NCBI GenBank assembly: GCA_944989445.1
Contig: CALYLW010000313.1
Coordinates: 619,064-683,063, forward strand
Source: Ampullaceana balthica
Taxonomy: Eukaryota; Mollusca; Gastropoda; Lymnaeidae
Reading direction: 5' to 3'
Length of the DNA stretch: 64,000 nt
Below the pieces are notes generated by a model that searched no databases, was not told where the DNA came from, and worked only from the letters and a program-made list of their open reading frames with translations. Numbering within the stretch: the stretch's first letter is position 1; the number at the start of each line of letters is the position of its first letter. Both the position numbers and the translations under genes were made by a program. Of this stretch, positions 24,901-39,000 are shown piece by piece.

Positions 24901-27086
24901 CCTGTATATACCTGGATTATGCAGTAAATTAAAAAAATAAATATCAGACTTCAACTCTTTTAAAAATGTTAGAGATCAAACCCAGAATACCTTGTTAACT
25001 ATATGCTGGGCAAGTGCTTGCCAGAAAACAACATTAAAAAAATTAATCGCCCTGATCTAAGCAACGAAAATAATATTTGCCTCACAAACACATATTTGAT
25101 CTTTCTACATAAATAGATTTTTTATAGTGGATTCAAAGAATTATTTCAAAATACATGTAGTGAAGGACAGACTGAGCCAAAATCATCTATATACTGTATA
25201 TATAAAAATGAAAGTATGTATGTATGCATGTCTTTGATAGCTGACTAAACCATTCATCTGATCACCATGAAACTTTAGGAGATTGTCGAGTACCCTTCCG
25301 GAATGGTTACTGGCAAAACAAATTTGAACATTGATACTCATGGGGGGCCCAAAATGCCTTTTTTTCTTACAGGAGCTATATAAAAATTAGCTTAAGCGTC
25401 AGCTACTTGGAAAATGAATGGACCATGACCAAACTTGGTACATACAAACTTGATAGCCCATACTTAAAGTACCATGGGGCCTTTGAACTCCTAATATCCA
25501 TTCCTTCGGGGCCAGGGGCCCAAAATATTTTTTTCCCAAGCATTAAAGACTTTATTCTAGGGCTGTTAAAAAACTTTTAACGATTAATCGAGAAATTAAT
25601 AGTTAATTTCCGCAGCCCTACTTAAGTCCCATTGTGATTTTACATGATCTTGAAAAATATTGACAAATATATCTTTCATGATCCAGATTAAAATAAACAG
25701 GTATTTTAAAGTTAATTTCTTGTACCGATTGGGCCAGGGGCCTTCAATGTCGTTTTTGCTTATATAAGGTATATAAAAATTGCTTAAGCGTTCACAACTG
25801 GGTAAATGGATGGATCTTGAATAAACTTGGTGTATAATAACTTGATAGTCAATATTAAAATGATGTAAAGCTTAATAAGTATATATACCTCATATTAGGG
25901 AGAGAAAAAAAAAGAAAGTTTGGATCCCATCCCACTAATGACACATAATTGTTACTGAAAGTTTGCCAGTTTCCTTTGCTAAAGTTTACCCAAAGATTTC
26001 CCTAAGATGAAAGGTGTGTTAAGGTTTAAAGGACTATCAGAGATACATTCATTTTTAACAATATATTTATACAGATGACACTATGTAAATTAAACGTTCT
26101 CTTAACGAGTTTCCTTGAAATTCCTCTCTTCGGAAATCGTTGCAAAGCGCAAACGGGTACACCTGAAAATCTGAAGTGTTATTTTGTGGGATCCTTATCA
26201 ATAACAGACTTTGCAAAATGAGACAGTTCTCTTTAATACATTTTCCCCAGCAATATAAAATGTTAAAATAAACACCAAATTACAATACCCACAGTAAAAG
26301 CTTTAACTTAAATACATCAGGTCTACTTCTGATTTTAAATTATTTCTTTTCTTCATTGGGGGTAAAGACAAAATGTATCTATGCACCTCAGGATTGGTTT
26401 ATTTGAGCATCATGTTAATATCTAGTGGCAAGGTCACACAACAATATACATAGATACATAGATATATTTCAATTTTACAGTGGAATTTTGTATTTCAAAG
26501 AGCTAAATAAACTTGAATCTCTCATAAATATAAACTACAAGTGTTAGAGAACACCCAGCTGACCCTAATTTGATGAATGGCTTTTATGTGCTAAGCTCAA
26601 TGAACTTCTGCAACTGACTGCTTCTCAATTGTGAAGTGAAGCAAAACTGGCGTCATTCTCTGGGAAACTCGATACAATTGATAGAGCTCAAAAGTGAAGT
26701 CAGGCTGACTGTCAACCCACTAATACCAGTCATATTGTCTCATCAAAGGTAGATAATTATAAATCGGTATATTTTGTTTTTAAAAGGGTATTTTTTTACT
26801 AAGCAGTTACATATACAATTAAGTACAGTGTATCACAGAGTAGAGATTAGATAAAAATGTGAATTGAATATATAATATAAGTAAATCATCTTCTAATGGA
26901 CTGAGATTCCAGAATTGTGCACCCACTGACTGAAATATGCAAGGTGAAAAAATTCACTGTCAAGCAACATGGCTTTACATTAACAATTCATTAACAAAAC
27001 AACAGAATGTAAATATTTGTCCATAGAACAGTCTTAAAAGTTTGGTCATTGGTCCAGATGTCAAGGATTAGTACTCCAGCTCCTCA
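21922..27086. other. Intergenic AT-rich DNA and probable INPP5K 3' region
   Basis: No exon was recognised. The last 1-1.5 kb before 27087 is low in repeats and may contain the 3' UTR of the minus-strand INPP5K-like gene. At 25195-25890 lies a repeat beginning with TATATATAAAAATGAAAGT and containing GATCACCATGAAACTTT, interrupted by the small element at 25558-25620. A 50-bp segment near 24640-24710 repeats the one just before it (24580-24640). Confidence 0.5.
25558..25620. mobile_element. Minimal deletion copy of the TAGGGCTG hAT family
   Basis: The 63-bp element consists of little more than the two inverted ends, TAGGGCTGTTAAAAAAC and ATTTCCGCAGCCCTA, with the same subterminal ATTAATCG blocks as 8935-9729 and 42656-43086. 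Confidence 0.75.
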
Positions 27087-30000
27087 TTAAATAATCTGAA
27101 ATAATCAAATAACAATCATAAGTAATAATGTCTAATTTTAAGCATTACCAACTTTAAAAATTTTCTTAAGTGTGTGCGTGTGTTCGTGTGAGTGTTAGTT
27201 GAAAAAGAGTGTATTCAGTTATTGGTTTGGGAACATTTCTTAAAATAGATTTTTAATCCAAAATGATGTAGCTTACAAAGTTTTTAGGGTATAATTAAGA
27301 AGCATTTTTTAAAGCATCAATTATAACCACACAAGACAAAAACACAACAGAAATAATAAGTTGAGGTAAGGTAAATCATTTGAAAATGAACTCTTAACGG
27401 CATATAACTGAATTTCCTTTCAATTTTTCTACAGTTGAAATCTTGTTGATCAAGTTTTTCACCATCGTGTTTTATCATTCTTCAGGTTTTTCAACTACCC
27501 TAAGTATAGATATCTTATATCCTTTGCTGCAAATTTATTAGTCATCTTATAAATTTGCCCCCGAGTGTAGATATTTTATAACTTTTATCCCAAGTGTAAA
27601 TATCTTATATACGCTCAGAGTGTAGATATCATATATGCCCAGAGTGATGATATTTTATAACTTTTATCACAAGTGTAAATATCTTATATACGCTCAGAGT
27701 GTAGATATCATATATGCCCAGAGTTTAGATGTCATATACGCCCAGAGTGTAGATATCTTATATCCTAAGTGTAGATATCCTGAATCTTTAACCTGACAGC
27801 ATATAGAAAGATAATTGTAATACATGTCTGAAACACTTACATTAAATTGGCTACTGATTCCACATAGTGAATTTTTTCTTGTTAAGTAACATATCAAATA
27901 TTTGCCAGGAGTTAAGTAATACAACTGAGAACTTGGGAAGTGAACAGATATAGGAACTTGACTATTTAATGTGTCTGCAGACTTGGCCCATACGTAGGTG
28001 ACAAAAGATTCAAAATCTGTAAAGTCCTCCTATTTGTAGACAAAAAATGACCTCAATATCAGTACATGTATTATTATTTTATTTTGTTAACAAAATTTTC
28101 ACATTTTAAAACCATTTTGATACAATTACAAACTAAATAACAAACTAAAAATGTTGCACTAAACATGAACCAACTCCTCTACACAATTAGCATGTCTCAA
28201 TTACAAAATGCTATGAAAAGAATTAGGGGGTGGCCGGATATCCATCATGCCGGATATCCGGACCGGATAATGGGATTTCTGCCACTATCTGAATTTGCTT
28301 AATACTTATGGCAGATTCGGATAGGATCCGGATATCATTTGTGATTTGATTTACGAACTTATAAATAAATAATTTTGCTTGTTTCACGTGCTAAATCTTA
28401 TTCAACTCCGATTTTATATGATAGCTTCGGTCTCAGGGAACCTTAACCGGGTCTCGCTATGGGGACATTAAAGATACATAGGACAATGACTGTCCGTACA
28501 GGGTCTCGCTATGGGGATGTTAAAGATACATAAAACAATGACTGTCCGTACAGGGTCCGCTATGGGGACGTGAAAGATACATAGGAGAACAATGACTGTC
28601 CGTATAGGTCCCATGATGTGGACAGATCTAGTGTAATTAATTGTATACTTAACTGCACTGTTGGGTCTTATGATTAATTTCAAGGCAGGTTGTTACAGAT
28701 AACACGCTCATGTATTCAACCTTACAATTGTACATAATTAACATGTTTTGTGTGTGAAGGTGTAAATGACAGTGATTCCATACCATGACTTTTTTTGTTG
28801 TTGTAAATAGAAGATTCTACAAGTTAGTAGAATCTAAGGGAAGAGGGGGGACATGTCAGGGGTATGAGAATCACTGAGTGAATGCTTGTTTACCGGGTGA
28901 ACACGTTTCATGAATATAATGTTTTGAGTGAACTCCTGGTCACACGGGTGTGAGACCAGAGGACACGCAGGGTCAGTTGAGACCGTTTTTGGGGTTTATA
29001 AGAGACGAGTTGAGTCGAGACGAGGGGGCGCAGTTGTGTATTGAGACCGGTCGGGGTAGACCGAGGAGTTACAGTGTATCACAGAGTTGAGGTTTAACGT
29101 CGCCCAGAAGCGGTCGGACCGAGGGGACTTAGACACGGGTGTCAAGAGGACTTGAGCATGGGCCCAGGATGGTCGAGTCGGACCGAGGGCATGCTTGAGT
29201 ATACAGCCCGTTGTATATAGATGTATTTGATGTCTAGGCAGCACAGCCAGAGTTTACAGTTGTGTACAGTAGAATAAACATTGACTTGTACCCAATCTTG
29301 TGTCATCTATTGAGTGTGTATGCAGCGGAGAGCAAGGAACAATCCACCTTAACATCCGAGACCTTAACAACTCCCCACATCATTAAAAAAAAACGTTCTA
29401 CAAAGTCCATGATTTACATTTATTTTTTACATAAAATCATTGTTATCTTTCAGAGTAAGAAAAGGATTTTCAAGTTTAATTTCATTGATAACATTTTTTA
29501 AGCCATGATATCACAATATAATTTATTAAAATTTCATCCCCCTCAGATAAGTGCTTGGTTAATCCACTTTTTAAAGTCAATCTTTTGGCTGCATGCTTAC
29601 CTTGTAAAGTCCAATCCAGTCTCCATACATCACTTTGAAATCTTTCCTTACAAAGTAGGTCACTATCTGGTCCTTATCTCTATACCAAGATTCGGTGTTG
29701 ATACGAAATGTAATTAGACTCTGTACTCCTCTGGGTAAAGTCTGCAAAATGCAATAGCCATAACCTAATGCTGGTCATTGGGAAATAAAATCATAATACC
29801 CTCAGCAAACTAAATTCTAATGTAAATAACATTCAAATGATTGAAAGATCAATGGAAAAAAAAGTGTAAACATACTTTAAATTCAAACAATGCTGAGACT
29901 GGTTTGTGGTCACTAGTTTTGTACAATGGGTGGCTACGGTACTGCAAGAGTTTGGCCTCTACTTGAGTTTTCTCATAGGCTATATTGTGGAAGTAATAGA

Positions 30001-33000
30001 GTATTCTGTCAGTGTAAGCAGGCACCCGACGTTTTGGGCTGTTGAGAAGAGAAATATTCAGGATTTATTGTTTCTGGTCAAAAACCTGCACTGCTAAGTT
30101 TTAAACTGTAATAAACTAGAATGTATCTTTCCTTGTAAAGCTCAAAAGAGATAAAAATAAAGAAAAATCTTTGATTTTCTCAAGGAATAATCTATTTTTT
30201 TTAAATCAAATTTTTAATATTTTTATCACTGATACCGATACTTTAAAATTCTTTGGTGGGAAAAATGAGCTTTGTCGCTTCATTCAACTTCAGAAGTTGA
30301 CAAATATTGTACTATTAACTGACAACAACACAAGGTTATTTAAAATGTAAACGAATCTGATTATTGTTGGAATTTTTAAAATTATTTATTTATTTATTTT
30401 GTATACTTGTATAGCGCAGTTCCTCGGCCTACAGCTGGGCTCTCTGCACTGTACATTAAGTTTTCCTTTTGTTTACAAATATTCTTTAATTTAAAATTGA
30501 ACCAGCATTTGTTGGATTTATTATTTGTTGGCACAAGTTCATCCATAATAGGCCTTGTCATAATATGGCGGAAATCTATTTGGGGACGAATTTCATAAAA
30601 ATTTAATAAAAAATAAGAGTCAATATGTAAATGTAGGTATATTGGGAAGGAAGTATCTTATCAGCTATTTGTTAATTCTTCGTTAATTTAATACTGCTTA
30701 ATGGACTTGGACAAGAAAAAACAGTTTTGTTATTTTACTATGCTAACAATTTTGAGAGCGTATTGATTCGACTGTATTTATGATTTAAAACATTGTTCCG
30801 CTAAATCTAGTCTAAAAATAGAAAATTACTCAATGAGTTATGACAAGCCCTATTGCTTAATATTTGTTTTAATAGATTCGCATATATGTTTTACTGGTCT
30901 ATTTGTGTTATATTTACTTAGTGTTTGTTTTTTTTGTGGAAATTTGCTGCTGTTAGGTGCAAGTTTTTATATTACATTTATTGCAGCGATTAACAAGTCT
31001 CTAAGATTTCTTGCATATTTGTGTATATTATCAATAAAAAGTTGAATATTTCTTTAATATTTTGATGTCGATCTATAGAACAGCTGTTCCAATTTATGTA
31101 AAATATTTTTTATCAACGTTTAAAGAAGAATATAGCAGATGTATTTTAACTTCTATTTCCAGATTGAATCTAAACAACATAAATGGAATCAGTGTTGAAA
31201 ATATCATTTGTTAAAGAAATAATTGATAAATGCTAATTTTCTAGGCGATTTATATCTATAATATCCACAAGAAAAATGTACAGCATAACTCACCTTGTGT
31301 CATAATTATCTGTACCTGGATCAAATTTATATGTTGGGGGGAAAGTTATTCGTCCTTCTAAAAAGTTCTCAAATATAAGACCCTCCTCAATGGCTATATG
31401 AAGCTGTGGAGTGTTAACAGAGTGTTTCATATTACATGTAATAAAGTCATGAATGCAAGCGATATATTCTTCAATTTCTTGAACTTGAATTATCCCTTAA
31501 CCCGTCATTGGGTCGTTGGGGCACCATCATGAACTGCACACTATCTCATGCCATTTGTCCCGGTCCTATGCTGAATTTTGAGAGTTGCTGAACGACAGGC
31601 CGGTCCACTCTTTGATATCGTCTTCCCATCTCTTCTTTTGTCTGCCTCTTTTCCTTCCTCCCTGGACTCCAGTCTTCAATTTCATTTTTAAAGAAAAAAA
31701 TAATTGAAAGAAAGAAGCACACATTTTTATGCCTCAAGTGGGTTATTTATAACCACAGTCGACCCTCGTGTATCCTGGTGAGATTCTTTAGTTAAAAAAT
31801 AATTTGATAGTTAGAGCACAGACAACCTGTTAGAGGACAGGCAACCTGTTAGAGCACAGACAACCTGTTAGAGCACAGGCAACCTGTTAGAGCACAGGCA
31901 ACCTGTTAGAGGACAGGTAACCTGTTAGAGCACAGGCAACCTGTTAGAGGACAGGTAACCTGTTAGAGCACAGGCAACCTGTTAGAGCACAGGCAACCTG
32001 TTAGAGCACAGACAACCTGTTAGAGCACAGGCAACCTGTTAGAGCACAGGCAACCTGTTAGAGCACAGGCAACCTGTTAGAGCACAGGCAACCTGTTAGA
32101 GCACAGACAACCTTTTAGAGCACAGACAACCTGTTAGAGCACAGGCAACCTGTTAGAGCACAGGCAACCTGTTAGAGCACAGGCAACCTGTTAGAGCACA
32201 GACAACCTTTTAGAGCACAGACAACCTGAGTACATTTTTCAACATTATTAGACCCTCATGACTAAAATATCCTTCTTTAGCCACCATTACACGCATATCA
32301 CCCAAAACATATTAGACCATAAGAGTAAATAAGACATTTGACTTCAACAAATATCATATTATTATTGTAAGTTTAATGAGACACAGTTCTTTTACACAAC
32401 CTAGCATGTGCTAATCATTTTCACTGTCTTAAGCGAGTTTTTAATGAATATATAGAGTGAAGCGCGAGGTGGCAAGAGGCCACTTTACAACATAAATAAC
32501 TCTCTGGTTATCTGTAACTTACTTGATCACTCTCATAAAGTCTCTCGTACTGTTTATCAGTGATAAATTCTAGGACACGATTGTAGGATCTTTCAATTCG
32601 AAAGTTCATGTCACCAATCCAAAAGATATAACTGGAAGAAAAAAAAAGCATAAAACATTATAAGAAGCTAAACGAAATGTGAGTGCTGTCTGACATAAAT
32701 ATTAACAAGTTATGATAACAATGAAGACTGTTTACATCTTGCTATTCTCTGAGTAAAACACAAGATTCACAAGAAATTGTGCTTTCACATCTACACAAAT
32801 TATTTGACAAGGGATATTTGAAATTATTTGCTTTATTTACAAAGTTTAAGTCTGATGAGGGGAATGTTACAAGTGAGAAAAGTGAAATTATTCACTTTCT
32901 TTATAAGCTTGTTGGAAATTATTTGTTGCACTCCCACTCCAAGCCAGGGGGAAAAAGATTTTAAGGAAATTCAGAGGATCAAGCATTTATTTCTTTATCA

Positions 33001-36000
33001 GCTACTGCACAAACTTAAAAAATTTATCCTATTAATATAAAAAACCGTAAAAAACCAAGTTTTTTACTAAATCCTTTATGTAAGAGACGTAACTAAAAGA
33101 ATATTCATTATGATACGCAGATCAAGACCATCCAAAAAATACAAAATTGTAGTTGTGTCGTAAAACATGTTTAATATAATGTGCACCGATCATGAATATG
33201 TTTATGAAAAGTGTTGTCAATAAAATACGCACCTTATTGCGCGACAGAAAGGTTGTTCAATATAATACGCACCGCGACACTCTATCTCAAAAAATAACAT
33301 AATACATATGAATAAATAAAATAATCTAAAAATTCAATAATTGAATTACGGTACATGCGATCGATCTGAAATTTTGATACATAGTTTTTATCATTGGCAC
33401 GAAACTGCCTGCTAAATTTCAGCTCGCTAGCTTACGAGGAAGTGGGTTAAAAATCGATCCAAAGTTTTGGCGACAAGGGCGCAACCAGACACCACGAGTT
33501 AATATAAAGGATTTAAAAATGAGTTGGCCTTTAAAATGTTGGTGGATGATCTCAGAATTACTCATGATCCAACCCAGTAGGTCAACACATAAAATGTAAT
33601 GAATTATCTCAGAATTAGCTATCGCATATACTTGTATATAAGCCGAATTTAGAACTATAAAATACAATACTGAAATAAGGGGGTGGGCTTATATGGGCAT
33701 AAAACAAAATGGACACAAGGACAGACACTAAAATGTGTAATTTTTCTAAATACATACTTCGTTAATTATTTGTTGTGAACAACTTATGATCAGATATTAT
33801 TATGGCAACAATGTGGACAAAGCAGAACACATTTTAGTGTCATTCCAAAAGGTAAACAAACTGGTATATAACATAAAAGTAAGCATTTTACATCTTTACA
33901 GTAATAAATTTCTATGAACCAAAAATTATAGAGTAAAAGTAGACAATTGTATGGTCGGTTTGTATGTGGGTTTTTCCAAAAACTGGCAAATTTAATGCAG
34001 TTTTAGGAGGTCGGCTTATATGCGATGTAGGCTTATATGCGAGCATATACAGTACTCCTGATTCAATCCAGTAGGCCAACACATAAAATGTAATGAACTA
34101 TCTCAGAATTACTCATGATCCAAAATGTTGTCAGTATCCTGGTCCTTAAACTTCTGAGTTGCAAGAATCTGGTCAATGTTCTGTGAAAATCAATGGTTCA
34201 AGGATATGGAGGATCTGACAACAACTATAATAAATCTTACAGCTATAATAAATCTTACAAATATAATAAATCTTACAACTATAATAAATCTTACAACTAT
34301 AATAAATCTTACAACTATAATAAATCTTACAAATATAATAAATCTTACAACTATAATAAATCTTACAAATATAATAAATCTTACAAATATAATAAATCTT
34401 ACAACTATAATAAATCTTACAATTATAATAAATCTTACAACTATAATAAATCTTACAACTATAATAACGATAAATTTCTAATGAAATTGTTTCTTTGTTG
34501 AATTACTTTTATAAATAAGATTGTATGGTCAATTATGGTAATAGACTATATCTGCCTTGTTATGTAATGCAGTTTTAACCAGTTTTTTTACTCAAGACAT
34601 TTTAAAAACAAACCCCAAGTTTCCATGACCAAAAGTAAAAATTGCTGGTTTAAAAAAAACGTTTTACTTTACATGTCCCTAATGTCTTTTACAAAATATA
34701 ATTGATTGGTTTCATGTTTAGAATTTCTTTGACTAGATTGGGAGCTCTTCACTTAAACCAGCAAATTGTTAACTCACTTGTGCAATCCTTAGTCTAACTA
34801 ACACAGATGTGCAGAAAGATTTATATAAAATAACAAGGTTTTTTATATTATATAATGCAAATATCATAGGAAATTTGCATCCTAACATTTACACTGACAT
34901 ACAGTTTAAGATAAGTTTATAAAAATGTATATAAGCATAAAAGTTTTGTTCAGTTAATACAAGTTAATAAATGCTCATTTCAGTTCTTAAAAATCCTAGA
35001 TAAGCTAAACAGTTTATTTCAGATTATACAAATCAAGGTAAGTTCTGCTCTATACAAGTTTAAATGAGCTATGTTTTGTAACATGAAAGAGTTTGCAGTT
35101 TTGCTTACAACTAAAATTAGAGGGGGATAACTGCAATGATGTCAGAGAAAATCTATTAGTTCAATCTTTCTGGCATGACTTTGTTTTATTGCTCCCTATG
35201 TAAAATTTTTGCTATTCAATGCCACACGATTATATTCCCCTGAGTTCAACTTACATTAATCCTTTCTAAAACATTTTCCATGTGTGCTGCAAGATGACAG
35301 TTGACCACAATCAAGTTCATCCCCATAATGTCAGCCCTAATACTACATGCACCTTTGTTACCCTGGAGATAAGTACATTGAATATGTCTGTGAAATATTT
35401 AGCCCCTTATCTTTTTTGGGAAACAAAGATGTCATCCATATCTGTTCTTTTAAAAATTGCACAAGGACAGGAGACCAAAAAAAACAAGTACATAGCTACA
35501 TGTATTATGAAATTTCTTCAATCACACTTTTACAGTGTTATGATTGTCATCTTTATACATTACATTTTGTAAGCTAAAATTAAATTCATTTTATAAAAAG
35601 TAGTATTGCTGTAACTGTATTCAAATTATAAAGGCAAATTAACATTTGAGTTGTGGAACTGAAATGTTCCAAAGAGAGATTAAGATCATTTTAAAAATGT
35701 ATTGACTTACATAAAATCCACCCAGACCAGTTTTAGTGAGCTCAGATTCTACACTGGTTACGTAGGGCAGAATGGAATTCTTGGCAAACATTATAGTGAT
35801 GATGCCAACTAACTGTCTGCTTTTGACCTGTCAAGAAAAGGCTCCGATATAACTTAATGCAATAAACTCTTTATTAATAAATGACATTGTAAGAGACACA
35901 AGGAATGATTGGCTTAATATCTAAAGAGGAAAGCATAGATAAGAAATGATTAGAAACTTAATCAAAACAAACAATCTACTTATCTATTTAAGGAAGAAAA

Positions 36001-39000
36001 AAAAGAGGGTGGGGTGGATTCAATGGTATATTTCACAATATGAAGACACAAAAGTACCAAGGCATCGCAAATAACATTAAGCTATCATGACCTGCAAACT
36101 AATGTAATTTTCTTTCCAAAAAAACCCCCCAAGATATGAACTTAGTCTACTGTTCAAATAGAAGCCTCCCAAACTTGAGTGTAACCCACTGGCTGGTGTG
36201 AGAAGTCATCTAAGACTTGTCACAAAGAAAAAAAAAGCTATTAATATTGCACACTAAAGTTATTTCATTGGAAGAAACATGGTGTTAAAAAAAATGTATT
36301 TACACATCTAACTCCTTACATCACAGATACCTTAATTTTTTCCAAAAAGATTTTTTTGTGTAAATACTTTACATCCAGTTGTTTTATTTATCAAAGAGTT
36401 TTCCAAGTGTTTTCCCAAATTAAAACAATAACTAAGTCATTAATGAATTTTTCATATGTTAGGCTGATTTTGCACAGGAAAAATTCGTACAAGTCTAGAG
36501 TTTACACTGTTCAAACCATAAAATGTTTTTGATAAAATGTGTTTATTAAAATATGTAGTGATAAAATTGTTACTTATGTACAAAAATGACCATTTGAAAT
36601 CTCATACTACATAACAGTAATAAAGTTTAATTTTTTTCAATCTCAACACAGACCAAAGAGTTTAGAAATGTAGAAACTGTGAAGTATGTTCAAATGAATT
36701 TTGTTTAAAACCTTATTTAATTTGAACATTAAATTGAATCAAACTATTAAATAAAGACCATAATTGACCAGAAAAATATTGGCGTAAAAAAAAATAATAA
36801 TAAATTTTAAAAATCTTTAAAAAAGAATCACTCACTTTGACATACTGAAATGGTTTTAAGGCACTTATCAAGGCAGGCTCCCAGTTGTTTGAAGCTTCTT
36901 GAAGCCTTACAATAATAACAAAAACCAGCCATCAGAAGTAAAGCAACAGAAAATAATTATTGGTTACAGATATGATTTAATTAAATTGTTGAAAGTTTGT
37001 GATATTGGTAACTTTTTAAAGCTAAAAGGGGAAGAAAAAACATTTGTAATGTATTAAGTATTAAACAGATTGCAATAAAAATTGTTAAAATGATATCTGC
37101 GTTACGTTATTTATTTGAGGGTCAAATTGAATAATTTAGCGGAAACATACCTCACCTCTTTGTGTAAAGCTTTCAAGTAAAATATGAATGCTTAAGAATA
37201 TGATATTCTTTAACTCTATTGTCACTTGCAATAATTGAAATGTCATGTTAAAGTGAGTTTAAAACTGACCCGATGACGTAAATGTCTGGCAAGGGCACAG
37301 CATCTAGCTGAAGAAGATTGCTGAAATTTGGAGGGGGTGGTTTCCCATGTACATTCCATGTCACAAGGTATAGACTGCAAAACAGGAGAGAAGTTTCATT
37401 GGCCATTAAAGAGGAATATTAATCTAACATGTTATCATAACTGTTGACTTTGGACGTAAATGAGTCAATTCCTCTTTTAATTTTTAATAACAAGCAACCC
37501 CTTAGTTATTAAATAATTAAAATACAGATTTGATTTTCATGAATACAGTTTCAAGGACTGGAAATAAGAAATGGCAGAGAATACTCTAATTTTTTTTTAA
37601 TGAAATAAAGTTTTTTAAATATCCAGTATTAGATCAGAATACAAGTACTAGTTTATTTTAAAGATCTGACAATTAAGCTTCAAACACCAAGATTGATAAT
37701 TAGGACTGAGCTGCATCATAGAATATAATGACTTATAGAATTGTCTGAGGATATTTTTGTGTTAACTCTTAGAGTTGAAACACTGTAAATAGCATATTTT
37801 TATGTTAAAACATCTTAACCTTTTGACTGCTATTTTTTCATTAAAAAAATGTCATAAATATATTGGTTTCATCTATTATTTAAAAAAATATTTGCAAATG
37901 AAACAACATGTAATTATAATAGTAACACACAAAATATGTTCATCAAAAGTAAAAGATGGATGGCAATTATCTTTTTAACTTTTCCAAATACATCAAAATT
38001 ATTTGAGACATTATCTTTATTTCTGAACTATTCCAATAATTTTACAATCTATTGATGAGAAGATGTTAACTAAATATATATGAAAGTTGCCAACCAGTTT
38101 TGACAACACTGCACAAACCTATTATCATCATACTTAGCACTACAGCATGGGATCAGGGCATTATGGATGCCTTCATCCTTATCATCCTGCTTTAGTACTT
38201 TTTTTTTCTTAAAAAGTATGAAACCTTAATCATTTCTTTGATCTCCTTTCCTTTTTTTCATTTCAGTGGTTGGTGGTTTGGATTTTAATATTTCACCAGA
38301 GAATTATTTAAAGTACTTGTAACAATATCCTTAGGTCATCTTTCCATAAGTCTCATTGAGAGGCTGTCTGTGCCCATTCATTTCTTTTGAATGTTCTCAT
38401 AGCTATTTCTGCTTTTAGTCAATGGTCTCTTTTGGAATTATTTTGTTTTTCACCAATGAACTTTTCTGTTGTTTTTTAGATTATCTTTTTTTATTGCTTG
38501 GTCAATATTATTTCCCAGAAAGTTGTATATTTCCTCCTGCGTTTTTAAGAAGGCACCTCTAATATGTCTTTGATAATGTTTACACAGAATGTTCATGTAA
38601 CTTCTTGCTTTGTATAGTTAACAGTTTACTTTTTTGAAACTCCAGCTTGTTGTTTAAGAATACTCATGGACCTCACAACAGGTCTGTGTTTACTAAAGTT
38701 ATGATTCTCATACAGTCATGGCTCTAGGAAATATTGTTCATACAGAATTTACTATTTATCTTTTCCCAGCCCCTTACTGTCTCCTGGTTATCACCTTTTA
38801 TTTTTGTAGGTTTAGACAAGAGGATTCTTTTCCTGGGTCAGTTATAGCTATGAGAAGACGTTCATGATCTCTGGAACCAGACCTTTAGATCCATGTCACA
38901 ACAGGTCATGGGTATTCAAGAAAATCCAGATTCTGGGCAAACCCCAAAGGGAGCATTGAAAAGAGGATAAAGATTAGAATAAGACACCTAATTAAGGGCA

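Noticed and set aside
31805..32230. Regular repeats suggesting a CRISPR-like array
   Set aside because: Units are contiguous 19-mers without unique spacers, in an animal intron: a minisatellite.
34176..34501. Open frames encoding repeated IINLT or YNKSYN peptides
   Set aside because: They only translate the 18-bp minisatellite in two frames, within an INPP5K intron.
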